Assembly (NCBI GenBank): GCA_937996795.1
Contig: CALKUH010000049.1
Location: 1-24,720, forward strand
Reading direction: 5' to 3'
Length of the DNA stretch: 24,720 nt
From: an uncultured Verrucomicrobiota bacterium
GTDB lineage: Bacteria > Verrucomicrobiota > Kiritimatiellia > CAIVKH01
A program made the translations under genes and the position numbers. Within the stretch, counting starts at the first letter, position 1, and every line of letters begins with the position of its first letter. The notes below the pieces were generated by a model. That model was given only the letters and a program-made list of their open reading frames with translations, searched no databases and had not been told where the DNA came from. This document shows positions 7,707 to 16,209 of this stretch, one piece after another.

Positions 7707-8465
7707 ATGAAAGCCCTAGAGCCCAAGATCGGATCGTCGGGTGTTCGCAACCGAACGCCAGGGTTCATTTCTGCGATTCAACGCTGGTGGCAGCGCCGCG
7801 ATGGGCAGGCCCTGCAAGGTCTCGACCTTCAGCTTGCCTGGCTGGCGTTGGATTCGGTGGGTGAGATCCTCCGGATCAGCCCCGCTGCGGAAGCGTTGCT
7901 CGGCGTCCGGATGGCAGATGTGGCGGGAAAGCGGTGGACGGACGTGTTGGGGGTACTGGCCCCGGCGGATCAGGTGGCGTCCGGTGTAAGGACCGGCTAT
8001 TGCCGTGCCGACGGCCAACTCTGCAATCTGCACTATCTTGTCTTGCCGGGTTCTTCGATGGAGGTGGATGCTTCCGCCTCAAGTGTGGTGTGGATCTCCG
8101 ACATCAGCCAGGATCTGGCTGCGTTGCAGGAATCCGCGGAACACGCGCGCCTCCGAACGGCGGCCTGCTTTGCCAGCCAGATTGCCCACGAAGTGCGCAA
8201 CCCGGTGGCGGCCATTTCAGGGTCCGCCCAACTGCTCCGCCTGCTGGCCGAGAAAGCGCGCGGAGGCGATGCGCGAAGCGTGGAACTGCTCCAAGCCGAG
8301 CAGGACGCCCTTTGCCGGTCGATTGCCGCCGAGTCGGAGCGGCTGGACCAGATCATCGCCCGTTTTCTCTCTTTTGCGGATATTTCCGAAGACAATTTGC
8401 GCCTGCTGATGGAACTTCCTGATGACGAAACGCCCTCAGAACATGCTTTAGCGCAACACCGCTGA
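7707..8465 (+). CDS. PAS-HisKA sensor protein lacking the kinase ATPase domain
   Basis: This 252-aa NtrB-like protein has a PAS domain (about 38-135) and a HisKA dimerisation domain with an intact H-box (FASQIAHEVRNPVAA, phospho-acceptor His161). It ends at about 30 residues after the HisKA helices. There is no HATPase_c domain: no N-box, no DxGxG and no GxGLG follow in any frame before the next gene at 8613. It has no signal peptide or membrane helix and should be cytosolic. The start at 7707 lacks a clear ribosome site; it is the first good ATG before the PAS domain. It is followed by an NtrC-type regulator, its likely partner. It could be phosphorylated in trans by another kinase, or be a decayed gene. 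Confidence 0.8.
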   Translation: MKALEPKIGSSGVRNRTPGFISAIQRWWQRRDGQALQGLDLQLAWLALDSVGEILRISPAAEALLGVRMADVAGKRWTDVLGVLAPADQVASGVRTGYCRADGQLCNLHYLVLPGSSMEVDASASSVVWISDISQDLAALQESAEHARLRTAACFASQIAHEVRNPVAAISGSAQLLRLLAEKARGGDARSVELLQAEQDALCRSIAAESERLDQIIARFLSFADISEDNLRLLMELPDDETPSEHALAQHR

Positions 8466-8504
8466 TATCAGGCCATGCGAATGGTGTCATGGGTAGGTGT
8501 CTCC

Positions 8505-8533
8505 TTGAATTTGAAATTTTGAGAAAATAGAAC
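8505..8533 (+). promoter_or_regulatory. Possible sigma-70 promoter upstream of the NtrC-type gene
   Basis: The 148-bp gap 8466-8612 is clearly more A/T-rich than its surroundings. It holds TTGAAT (8505-8510), a 17-bp spacer and TAGAAC (8528-8533), each 4 of 6 to consensus. A GGGAGG ribosome site at 8598-8603 serves the ATG at 8613. Nothing else was identified in this gap. Confidence 0.3.
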
Positions 8534-8612
8534 TTAACGCAAGCCGGTCCACCGCTTATCCTCTTCCACGGGGCAGTAGTAATCGTAGTTTATTCGTGGG
8601 AGGTCCGCGCGG

Positions 8613-9974
8613 ATGGCGCGAATTCTGTTGGTTGATGACGAACCCAGCATTCTCAGTGTGCTCAGCACGCTGATGAAGTCTGAGGGGCACGAGTCGGTGG
8701 CCGTGCGTGGCGGCGAAAAGGCGCAGGAAATCCTGCTCGCCGAGTCGTTTGATTTGATGATCAGCGACATTCGCATGGCGCCGGTCGACGGTCTGCAATT
8801 GCTTAAAGTCGCCCATCGCGAGCGGCCCGACATGGCGGTGATCATGCTCACCGCCTACGGCTCCGTCGAGACGGCGGTCCAGGCAATGAAAGAGGGCGCG
8901 TTCGACTACGTCACGAAGCCCTTTAAAGTTGATGAATTGCTGCTGACGGTGCAGCGCGCCCTTGAATACACGCGGGTTCGCAATGAAAATGACGACCTGC
9001 GCCTGCAGTTGGGCGTGCGATACCAGTTCGAGAACATTGTGGCGGAAAGCGCGGCGATGCGCCGGGTCTGCGAGATCATCGGCCGTGTTGCGCGCACGGA
9101 TGCGACGGTGCTGATCCTGGGGGAAAGCGGGACCGGCAAGGAGCTGGTGGCGCAGGCGATTCACGCGCACAGCGCCCGCCGCGGCCGTAAATTCATCCCG
9201 ATCAACTGCGCCGCGCTTCCCGAGCCTTTGCTGGAATCCGAAATGTTCGGCCATGTGAAGGGCGCGTTCACCGGCGCCACCGCCACCAAGGTCGGCCTGT
9301 TTGAAGCGGCGGATGGCGGCACCATTTTCCTCGACGAGATCGGCACGATGCCGCCCGGCATTCAGGCCAAACTGCTCCGCGTGTTGCAGGATCGCCAGAT
9401 TCGCAAGGTGGGCAGCAACGATTCGATGGCTGTGGATGTCCGCGTGATTGCCGCGACGAACGACCGCCTGGAAAAGGCGATCGAGGAGCAGCGCTTCCGC
9501 GAGGACCTGTATTACCGCCTCAGCGTCATCCCGGTCGAGATCGCCCCGCTTCGCGAGCGACGCGAGGACATCCTGCCGCTCGTGCGCCACTTTATCCGCA
9601 GTGAAGTGCGCGACGATGATCGTCTTCCGACGTTGGAGCCGGATGCCGAACTCGCCCTGGAGCGCTATGCGTGGCCCGGCAATGTGCGAGAATTGCAGAA
9701 TGCCGTCCGCCATGCGCTTGCCTTTGCGAGCAACGGCGTCATCAAGCGCGCCGACCTGCCTGTCAAAGTGATCAACGCCACGGGCGGTGTGGCCCCGTTG
9801 GGCGAGCAGGCGGATCTCAAGGGACAGTCGCTGCGTTTCTTCCTCCGCGCGAAAGAGCGGGAGTACCTGGAGCAGGTTCTCAAGAGTTTCGAGGGGGACA
9901 AGGAGAAGGCGGCCAAAGCCCTCCGGATCAGTCTCGCCACGCTGTACCGCAAGCTGCCCGGCGCCGAGGCGTAA
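8613..9974 (+). CDS. NtrC-family sigma-54-dependent response regulator
   Basis: This 453-aa transcription activator has the standard three parts. The receiver (1-120) has acidic Asp8/Asp9, phospho-acceptor Asp52, Thr80 and Lys102. The central AAA+ domain (about 140-370) has Walker A GESGTGKE at 170-177, the sigma-54-contact loop GAFTGA at 217-222, Walker B IFLDEI and the R-finger region. The Fis-type helix-turn-helix is at the C-terminus (AAKALRISLATLYRKL). All catalytic residues are present, so it should hydrolyse ATP and activate sigma-54 polymerase once phosphorylated. The gene sits downstream of a HisKA protein without an ATPase domain and of a sigma-54 promoter match. Targets cannot be told from the sequence. 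Confidence 0.95.
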   Translation: MARILLVDDEPSILSVLSTLMKSEGHESVAVRGGEKAQEILLAESFDLMISDIRMAPVDGLQLLKVAHRERPDMAVIMLTAYGSVETAVQAMKEGAFDYVTKPFKVDELLLTVQRALEYTRVRNENDDLRLQLGVRYQFENIVAESAAMRRVCEIIGRVARTDATVLILGESGTGKELVAQAIHAHSARRGRKFIPINCAALPEPLLESEMFGHVKGAFTGATATKVGLFEAADGGTIFLDEIGTMPPGIQAKLLRVLQDRQIRKVGSNDSMAVDVRVIAATNDRLEKAIEEQRFREDLYYRLSVIPVEIAPLRERREDILPLVRHFIRSEVRDDDRLPTLEPDAELALERYAWPGNVRELQNAVRHALAFASNGVIKRADLPVKVINATGGVAPLGEQADLKGQSLRFFLRAKEREYLEQVLKSFEGDKEKAAKALRISLATLYRKLPGAEA

Positions 9975-10009
9975 CGCGACGCGGCGCCTGACAAGAGGTC
10001 TTCTGGTCC

Positions 10010-11167
10010 ATGGCCACGCCTGTGCCAGCCATCCCGCTGAATCTGCTGTTCGAACGGTTTTCGACGGACGCCGTTTTTCGCGCGGCCGTTCCACACGGCA
10101 ACGGGCACATCAATGACACGTATGCCGTCACCGCCGGCGTGGCGGGCGGGCAGCGGCGCTTCATCCTCCAGCGCCTCAACACCGCGATCTTTACCGCGCC
10201 CGAACTCGTCATGGCGAATATTGATCGCGTGCTCGGCCATCTCCGCGCGCGGCTGGCCGGGTGCGCGGATTTGGATCGGTGCGTGCCGACGCTCATTCCG
10301 GCGCGGGACGGGCGGCCGTTCCTTCTCGATGAAGCGGGAGGCGTCTGGCGGCTCTATCGCTTCATCGAGGGCGCATGCTCTTACGAGGTCGTCCAACATC
10401 CCCGGCAGGCGTATCAAGCGGGCCGGATGTTCGGGTTGTTTCAGCGCCTGCTCGCGGACTTTCCCGTGGCCGCGTTGCGCGAAACGCTCCCCGATTTTCA
10501 TGACACGCCGAAGCGCCATGCCGCGTTGGAGCAGGCGGTGCGGCGCAATGCGGCGGGCCGGGCTTCGTCGGCGACGCGTGAAATTGATTTCTTCGGCGAG
10601 CGCCGCCATCAATACGCCCGCCTGCTCGACCGGTACGCGGCGGGCGAACTCCCGCTGCGCGTCACGCACAATGATACGAAATTGAACAATGTGCTCTTTG
10701 ACGAATCCTCGGGCGAGGGGTTGTGCGTGGTGGACCTCGATACCGTGATGCCGGGTCTGGCCCTGTACGATTTCGGGGACCTGGTGCGTACGGCCACCTG
10801 CCCTGCGGCGGAGGATGCGCAGTCGCTGGAGGAGGTGACGATGCGCCTGCCGGTGTTCGAGGAATTGCTGCGCGGCTACCTGTCCCAAACAGGCGCATTC
10901 CTCACCGAAGCGGAGGTTGAGGAACTCGCGTTTTCCGGGCGACTGCTCGCATTGGAAATGGGCATGCGATTCCTCGCGGATCATCTCAACGGCGACATCT
11001 ATTACAAAACCAATCGCCCCAACCAGAACTTGGATCGATGCCGTGTCCAATGCAGGCTGGTGGAGAGCATGGAGGCGCAATCTTTCGCAATGGAACGCGC
11101 CGTCGCCGTTGCGAAGATTCAGGGACCGGCAGAGGTTCGCAAGTCGCGCGCGAACGACACGACGTAG
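10010..11167 (+). CDS. APH-fold phosphotransferase, N-acetylhexosamine 1-kinase-like
   Basis: This 385-aa cytosolic kinase has the aminoglycoside-phosphotransferase fold and most resembles the NahK group, which phosphorylates N-acetylhexosamines at the anomeric position. The N-terminal loop GNGHINDTY (30-38) is the nucleotide-binding segment. The catalytic loop THNDTKLNNVLF contains Asp222 and the metal-binding Asn, and VVDLDTVMPG supplies the second metal-binding Asp (DFG equivalent). The substrate is inferred from family resemblance only; other sugar or amino-sugar alcohols are possible. An AAGAGG ribosome site lies 11 nt before the ATG. Its last 49 bp overlap the 3' end of the convergent lipoprotein gene. 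Confidence 0.85.
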   Translation: MATPVPAIPLNLLFERFSTDAVFRAAVPHGNGHINDTYAVTAGVAGGQRRFILQRLNTAIFTAPELVMANIDRVLGHLRARLAGCADLDRCVPTLIPARDGRPFLLDEAGGVWRLYRFIEGACSYEVVQHPRQAYQAGRMFGLFQRLLADFPVAALRETLPDFHDTPKRHAALEQAVRRNAAGRASSATREIDFFGERRHQYARLLDRYAAGELPLRVTHNDTKLNNVLFDESSGEGLCVVDLDTVMPGLALYDFGDLVRTATCPAAEDAQSLEEVTMRLPVFEELLRGYLSQTGAFLTEAEVEELAFSGRLLALEMGMRFLADHLNGDIYYKTNRPNQNLDRCRVQCRLVESMEAQSFAMERAVAVAKIQGPAEVRKSRANDTT

Positions 11168-12258
11168 CCTTCCGTGCGGGCGAGGGGACGTGACACGGTT
11201 TGTTCCGAGATCGCGACGCCGCTGCTGTTTTTGAAGACCACCGTGAATTCCTTTACGTCGCCGGGGCAGGGGACCCGTGCGACATGGAGATAGCGCGGAA
11301 GCGTTTCCCACCGGCGGGTGTCCGGTTTTTCAAGCAAGCCGATCAGCACGAAGCGGACAAGTTCGCCCAGCAGTTCGTTGTCGTGTTCGATTTGCCGCGA
11401 GATGGCTTCCTTGGCCGCGACCCGCGCGACGGTTTTGACGACCTGTCGGGCCGCATCCTTCTGGAGGGACGTGAACGCCAGATCGGCCACATCCGTCAAC
11501 CGGTGCGAGCGGCCTAATGTTTTCCCGTTCGCCCGGATTTCGGCATAGCCACCCGGCACGCCGATATGAGGGGATTGGGAAACCGGCGCACGGCCCATCA
11601 GGATGAAGCAGACCAGTTCGTTCGAGGTGGTCCGTCCGTCGCCTCCGAAGCGCCCGGTGTCGGGATCGAGCTTCACGTCCGCGGCAAGGGCGGCGGCCTT
11701 CTCATACTGGAGGCGGGCGTTCGATCGGTCGCCGATCAGCTCGAAGCAAAACCCCGCGAGATAGCGCGCGTAGGCGTCGTCCGGATAGTCGCCCAGCGTT
11801 TCGGGGCTGAGGGATGCGAGCAGGCGGCGCGCCTCGACGGCTGCGTTCTCCCAATGCCCCATTGCAAGGTGGCTTTTCGCCGTGAAGGCATGAAGCAGGG
11901 TGCGCTCGTAGGGATAGCCGCGGAAATCCTGCACCGTGTCGTTGGCGATCATCGACGCGCCGCCACGGGAGAGGCTGTAGGTTTCCAACTCGGCGAGGCG
12001 GTCATACGCCGCGATGAAATCGCGCGCGCTCTGCTCGTAGTCGCCGAGGAACAGGCGCACCATGCCCCGCTCCATGAAGAACAGGACGCGATCATTCGAC
12101 GGCGCCTTCCGGTCGAGCGCACGGTTCGCCTGGTCGAGGCGCCCCTGGTAAAAATCGCGGCGCGCCGTGTTCAGGGCCTGCGTGGCGCAGCCGGCGACCA
12201 GCAGCGTCAGCGCCAGTGCCCCGCCCGCCACGACCCGCACGGCGGCCGGTCGGTTCAT
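11119..12258 (-). CDS. COG3014-type TPR lipoprotein
   Basis: This 379-aa predicted lipoprotein has a signal peptide ending in the lipobox LVAGC, with the lipidated Cys at 24. Helical repeats in the first half (ARRDFYQGRLDQANRAL, ERGMVRLFLGDYEQSARDF, AAVEARRLLASL) fit tetratricopeptide-like units. A C-terminal part follows with GVPGGYAEIRANG and short beta stretches. It matches the COG3014 group of uncharacterised lipoproteins, which often lie next to lpoB. The ATG is 1 nt after the lpoB stop, so the two are almost certainly co-transcribed. Its role is probably in the envelope, near peptidoglycan synthesis, by association. The gene's 3' end overlaps the convergent kinase by 49 bp. Confidence 0.8.
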   Translation of the reverse strand: MNRPAAVRVVAGGALALTLLVAGCATQALNTARRDFYQGRLDQANRALDRKAPSNDRVLFFMERGMVRLFLGDYEQSARDFIAAYDRLAELETYSLSRGGASMIANDTVQDFRGYPYERTLLHAFTAKSHLAMGHWENAAVEARRLLASLSPETLGDYPDDAYARYLAGFCFELIGDRSNARLQYEKAAALAADVKLDPDTGRFGGDGRTTSNELVCFILMGRAPVSQSPHIGVPGGYAEIRANGKTLGRSHRLTDVADLAFTSLQKDAARQVVKTVARVAAKEAISRQIEHDNELLGELVRFVLIGLLEKPDTRRWETLPRYLHVARVPCPGDVKEFTVVFKNSSGVAISEQTVSRPLARTEGYVVSFARDLRTSAGP

Positions 12259-12259
12259 G

Positions 12260-12871
12260 CTACCACCCGATGAGCGGCTGGCGTTCCTGGCGCGCGAATT
12301 CCGACTGCGTGGTCCACGCGATCAGCCCGCTCTGCAAGTCGGTCACTTCGATGGTGATCTGATAGAACCGCAGCTTGGTCTTGCTGACCCGCACCTGGCG
12401 CGGGGTTCGCTGCTGCATTTCCACGATGGATCCCGTGAGCATGTAGCGGGCGGCCGCCTGCTGGCCGATCTCGACCGCGGTGCCGGGCGTGCTGTTGCCC
12501 GCCTGGAAGCCCTGTTCGTTGGCGAGGTCGGCGCGGCGCTCCACATTCACAAACTGGACTTTGCCCGAGTTGATCAGCTTGGTCCGCATCGTGTCGGTGA
12601 GGGCCTTCGTGTCGAGGTAATCGCTGGTGCGATTTTCCACGCCCTTGATCGCCATGGTGGGTGCGTCGGCCTGCTTGCCCATGAAGGGGCTGGCGAGCAG
12701 TTGGTCGACCACTTCCGTGGAAATGGCGCGCAGGTCGCGGAAATCAAACTCGGCGCGCATGTGGTCGCCCTGTTCGACGTTCACATCGCTCACCTTGGCC
12801 CGGAAGGCGGCGCAGCCCACGCTGCTGAGCGCCAACGCCAATACCATCGCAGAACGCATCCATTGATTCAT
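12260..12871 (-). CDS. lpoB: LpoB-like penicillin-binding protein activator lipoprotein
   Basis: This 203-aa outer-membrane lipoprotein belongs to the LpoB/YcfM family, which in enterobacteria activates the peptidoglycan synthase PBP1b from the outer membrane. The signal peptide ends at SSVGC (Cys20), a slightly off-consensus lipobox. The mature domain has family features: AIKGVENRTSDYLDTKALTDTMRT in the first half, then YMLTGSIVEM and a closing TTQSEFARQ. The start at 12871 has a strong AAGGAG ribosome site; longer in-frame starts reach into the upstream gene and lack a signal peptide. A weak promoter (TTGCGC, 17 bp, TACAAG) lies in the 94-bp gap before it. In phyla outside the gammaproteobacteria the partner synthase is not proven. 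Confidence 0.85.
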   Translation of the reverse strand: MNQWMRSAMVLALALSSVGCAAFRAKVSDVNVEQGDHMRAEFDFRDLRAISTEVVDQLLASPFMGKQADAPTMAIKGVENRTSDYLDTKALTDTMRTKLINSGKVQFVNVERRADLANEQGFQAGNSTPGTAVEIGQQAAARYMLTGSIVEMQQRTPRQVRVSKTKLRFYQITIEVTDLQSGLIAWTTQSEFARQERQPLIGW

Positions 12872-12965
12872 GGCTGAACTCCTTGCCCCAACCTTGTACC
12901 CGCTCCTCCGGCCCGGCGCAAGCGCGACAGGCTGCGGCGAAAGGTGAGACGACCCGGCGGCTACT

Positions 12966-15900
12966 TTATTCAACGGAATGGCCGGTGTTTTTAAACGACA
13001 GCAGGAGAAATTCCGGATGCCGCCCATCCGCCAGCGCTTCTCCCGCATGCAATTCCGCAGCTTCCAGTTCAAACCCAGTCTCCCGGGCGAGGTGTTCCAG
13101 CTCCGCGCGGGTCCTGTGGTAATAGTCGTGCGTGCGTGGCTGGCCGGGCAATCCGATGGCGGAGAGGGGTCCCGCGGGGGCGGTATCCGCCAGCCCCGGC
13201 GTGGCGGGATTGATGACCGTGCAGACGAACGGGGCGCCCGGTTTCAATCGCGCCGCCACATTCGGGAACAGGAGCGAAATATCCGCCATATCCATCAACG
13301 CAAGGTTGCAGACGGCCGCGTCGCAGCGTGTGGCGGGCAACGCCGCCCAGTCCGTCCCGCTGGCCACATCCACCCTGTAATGGGTGATGAGGGCGCCGGA
13401 TGTTGCGCTTCGACGTCGGGCGTGCTCGAGAAGGCGCGCGCTGAAATCGCATGCGATGACCCGTGCGCCGCGTGCCGCCATTTTTCGCGCGAGCCAGCCG
13501 TTCCCGCAGGCCACTTCCAGGACGGTTTGTCCCGCACTGGGATCCATGCGACGCATCAAGGCGGAAGCCAGCGCACGGGCGCCCAGGCTTTCGCCCTCAT
13601 CACCAAGCGCCGCATCCCACCAGTCGGCGATCTCCTCCCACTGTTGATGGGAGGCCTCGGTCGGATGCGGGACGAATCGTTCATCGAGGATCGCCGCCAG
13701 TCGCGATGCGGTATGGGCGGCGTGTGGATCGCGAAAGATCGAAGCATGGGTCCCCGGCACCTCGTGCTCACGAAGTCCGGCCGCGGTGAACGGTGTCCAT
13801 CCCATGCCGGGCGGATAGCGGAACAAATCCTCCGCCGTGCGTTCGCGCGCGCGAAACAGGTCGACGCGCATGTGGAGGATCGGCGGCTGGTAGCGTTGGG
13901 ATGCGATGCCGCACAGGCGCGCGTGGTAATCCAAACGCAGCTCGGCCGGCAGGCGCGCCGGATCGCGCCGCAACCAGAGCCAGCACCCGCTGCGGAGACG
14001 GCGCGTCTGTTCCCGGATCACCCGCCACGCACGGCGCAGCCGCGTCTCGCGCCGCCTGCGCGGACGATCGGGATATTGCATGCACCACCACGCGCGCAGG
14101 CGTTGGATGGGCGTCAGCCCTGATTTCAATTCGAGGCAGCCGGGACCATATACATCAAACAGCGCCAGCGTCGCGACGGCTTCGCCTTGCGCATGGAGGC
14201 GGCGCGCGAGTTCGATCGCGACATATCCTCCGAACGAAACGCCGCCGAGATGATACGGGCCGCGGGGTTGTATCCGCTTGAGTGCCGGCTCCAGGACATC
14301 GGCGATGGATTCCACGGTGGTTTCGGGGAGGAATCGTCCGTCGATGCCGGGAGGCTGCAGCCCGTAGAAATTATAGCGTTCGCCCATCCGGCGGGCGAGG
14401 TCGATCAGGGACGCGGCGTCGCAGCCGCCGCCCGGCGCGCAGAAGAAGTTGCGTCCCGCCTCGCCCGCTTGCAGCAGGATGAGGGGGAAATCCGTTTCGC
14501 GCGGCTGCGATTCGCGGAGATGCGCGGCCATGCGTGCCGGGGTGGGCACCTGTGAAATGTGGATGCCCTGCATCGAGATGCCCAACCGTTGCTCCAGCAG
14601 GGTCGCGAGCGCGAGCGCGGACAGCGAGTCGCCGCCCGCGTCATAGAAGTCGTCCTCGACCCCGAGTTCCGGGAGGCCGAGCGCCTTCTGCCACAGCAGG
14701 AGAAGCTGCCGTTCCAGCGCATCGCGCGGGGCCTCACGTCCGGCGACCGGCTGGATCGTAAACTCGGCGAGCGCGCGGCGGTCCAGTTTGCCATGGGACA
14801 GGCGCGGAAGATCGCGCACGCATTGCACAAGGGAGGGAAGCGCGTAATCGGGCAGGGTATCCTTCAGGTGTGCACGCACGTCGGAGGTCCTGTAGGCGAT
14901 GCCCTCCGCCGCTTGCAGCCACGCGACGAGCTTGCCGTAGCCGCCGATCTGGCGCACGGCGACCGCCGCCTCCTGCACGCCGGGAAGCGCGCGGAGCGCG
15001 GACTCCACCTCGACGGGATCAACACTGTACCCCCGGATCTTGAGACGCGCGCTCCGCGTGCCCATGTGGACGAGGTTTCCCCGCTCATCCCACCGGCCCC
15101 AATCGCCCGTGAAATAGGGGGACATGATTGCGGGATCCGAAGTGCCTTCGTACCCATCGGCGAGATAGGCGCTGCGAACGACGATTTCGCCGACGCCACC
15201 GGTCGCCGCCCGGCCGTGTTCGTCGAGCAGCAGGATCTCCATCTTCGCCGCCGCTCGGCCAATCGGCAGGGTGGGCTTCTGCACAGGCGTGCGATCCCAC
15301 GAATAAAAACACACGTTGCCGCCGCACTCCGTGATGCCCAGCCCGTTCACCAGCGTGCAGGAGGGCGGAAATACGCGCGCGAACAGATCGGCATCCGCCG
15401 GGTGGACCGGCTCTCCGCCGAGCTTCACGAGTCGCACCGAGGGCAGCGACCCCGACGGGTTCATGTGCCGTGCCAGCAGGCGGAACAAGGCCGTGGAGAG
15501 CAGGAGCATGCTGGTGCGGTATGCGTTAAGTTCGGCGATGCATGCCGGGATCGCGTCGTTGCGCACAGGGAGGGGCAGGAGTGAGGCGCCGGCCGTGAGC
15601 GTGGTAAGGTAGGTGCCCGTTGCCGCGCCGTGCGCGAAGGGCGCGGTCCAGGCGATTCGATCCTCCGGCGTTACCGCCAGCGCCTGCTGATAGTTGCGCG
15701 CGCCATTCAGCAGGCACGCGTGCGAGAGGCGCACGGCCTTGGGGGCGCCGGAACTGCCGGAGGTGAAATATATCATCGCGGTGTCGCGGGGATCGCCTGC
15801 GTGCCGCCGTGGCGCGTCCGTTGCGCCGCGCAAGGACCCAACGCCCAGGAGGGGAATGGGCGGGGGATCAATCGGCGTTTCCTCCCCGATGATGAGGGCG

Positions 15901-16205
15901 CCAGCGTTGACGAGGCGCAGCGCGTGTTCGATCCGCGCCGCAGGCCATGCGGAATCCACCGGCACACCGACGTGTCCCGCCTTAAGGCAGCCCCAGACGG
16001 CGATCAGGGCGTCCGCCGAATTCTCCAAGGCGATGGCGATGCGGACGCCCGCCGACGGGAAGCGCCGCGCGAGCGCGGACGCCGCGCCTTCACTGGCCTT
16101 GTCCAGTTCCCCGTACGTGAGCGACTGCGCGGTCCCCAGCACGGCCGGACGATCGGGATACGCGCGCGCGCAGTGTTGGAATGCGTCAACGAGCGTTTGG
16201 TCCAT
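12966..16205 (-). CDS. Single-module NRPS-like enzyme: adenylation-carrier-thioesterase-methyltransferase
   Basis: This 1079-aa multidomain enzyme has four parts. The adenylation domain (1-495) has YFTSGSSGAPKAV at 146-158, ITECGG at 291, TGD at 366, RLKIRGY at 387 and catalytic Lys473. The carrier domain (500-575) has GGDS with the phosphopantetheine Ser527. The alpha/beta-hydrolase thioesterase (580-840) has GVSFGG with Ser657, Asp684 and His820. A class I SAM methyltransferase (860-1079) has VLEVACGNG at 895-903. No condensation, ketosynthase or reductase domain is present. It could load one acid, release it and methylate it, or act with partners elsewhere. A methyltransferase after the thioesterase is unusual. 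The A-domain lacks the Asp that binds an alpha-amino group. The gene starts 4 nt after the binding-protein-like gene, so it is co-transcribed with it. Confidence 0.9.
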   Translation of the reverse strand: MDQTLVDAFQHCARAYPDRPAVLGTAQSLTYGELDKASEGAASALARRFPSAGVRIAIALENSADALIAVWGCLKAGHVGVPVDSAWPAARIEHALRLVNAGALIIGEETPIDPPPIPLLGVGSLRGATDAPRRHAGDPRDTAMIYFTSGSSGAPKAVRLSHACLLNGARNYQQALAVTPEDRIAWTAPFAHGAATGTYLTTLTAGASLLPLPVRNDAIPACIAELNAYRTSMLLLSTALFRLLARHMNPSGSLPSVRLVKLGGEPVHPADADLFARVFPPSCTLVNGLGITECGGNVCFYSWDRTPVQKPTLPIGRAAAKMEILLLDEHGRAATGGVGEIVVRSAYLADGYEGTSDPAIMSPYFTGDWGRWDERGNLVHMGTRSARLKIRGYSVDPVEVESALRALPGVQEAAVAVRQIGGYGKLVAWLQAAEGIAYRTSDVRAHLKDTLPDYALPSLVQCVRDLPRLSHGKLDRRALAEFTIQPVAGREAPRDALERQLLLLWQKALGLPELGVEDDFYDAGGDSLSALALATLLEQRLGISMQGIHISQVPTPARMAAHLRESQPRETDFPLILLQAGEAGRNFFCAPGGGCDAASLIDLARRMGERYNFYGLQPPGIDGRFLPETTVESIADVLEPALKRIQPRGPYHLGGVSFGGYVAIELARRLHAQGEAVATLALFDVYGPGCLELKSGLTPIQRLRAWWCMQYPDRPRRRRETRLRRAWRVIREQTRRLRSGCWLWLRRDPARLPAELRLDYHARLCGIASQRYQPPILHMRVDLFRARERTAEDLFRYPPGMGWTPFTAAGLREHEVPGTHASIFRDPHAAHTASRLAAILDERFVPHPTEASHQQWEEIADWWDAALGDEGESLGARALASALMRRMDPSAGQTVLEVACGNGWLARKMAARGARVIACDFSARLLEHARRRSATSGALITHYRVDVASGTDWAALPATRCDAAVCNLALMDMADISLLFPNVAARLKPGAPFVCTVINPATPGLADTAPAGPLSAIGLPGQPRTHDYYHRTRAELEHLARETGFELEAAELHAGEALADGRHPEFLLLSFKNTGHSVE

Positions 16206-16209
16206 ACAA

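Noticed and set aside
8556..10094. 512-aa minus-strand open frame opposite the NtrC-type regulator
   Set aside because: It is a shadow of the plus-strand regulator, whose AAA+ and receiver motifs are all present.
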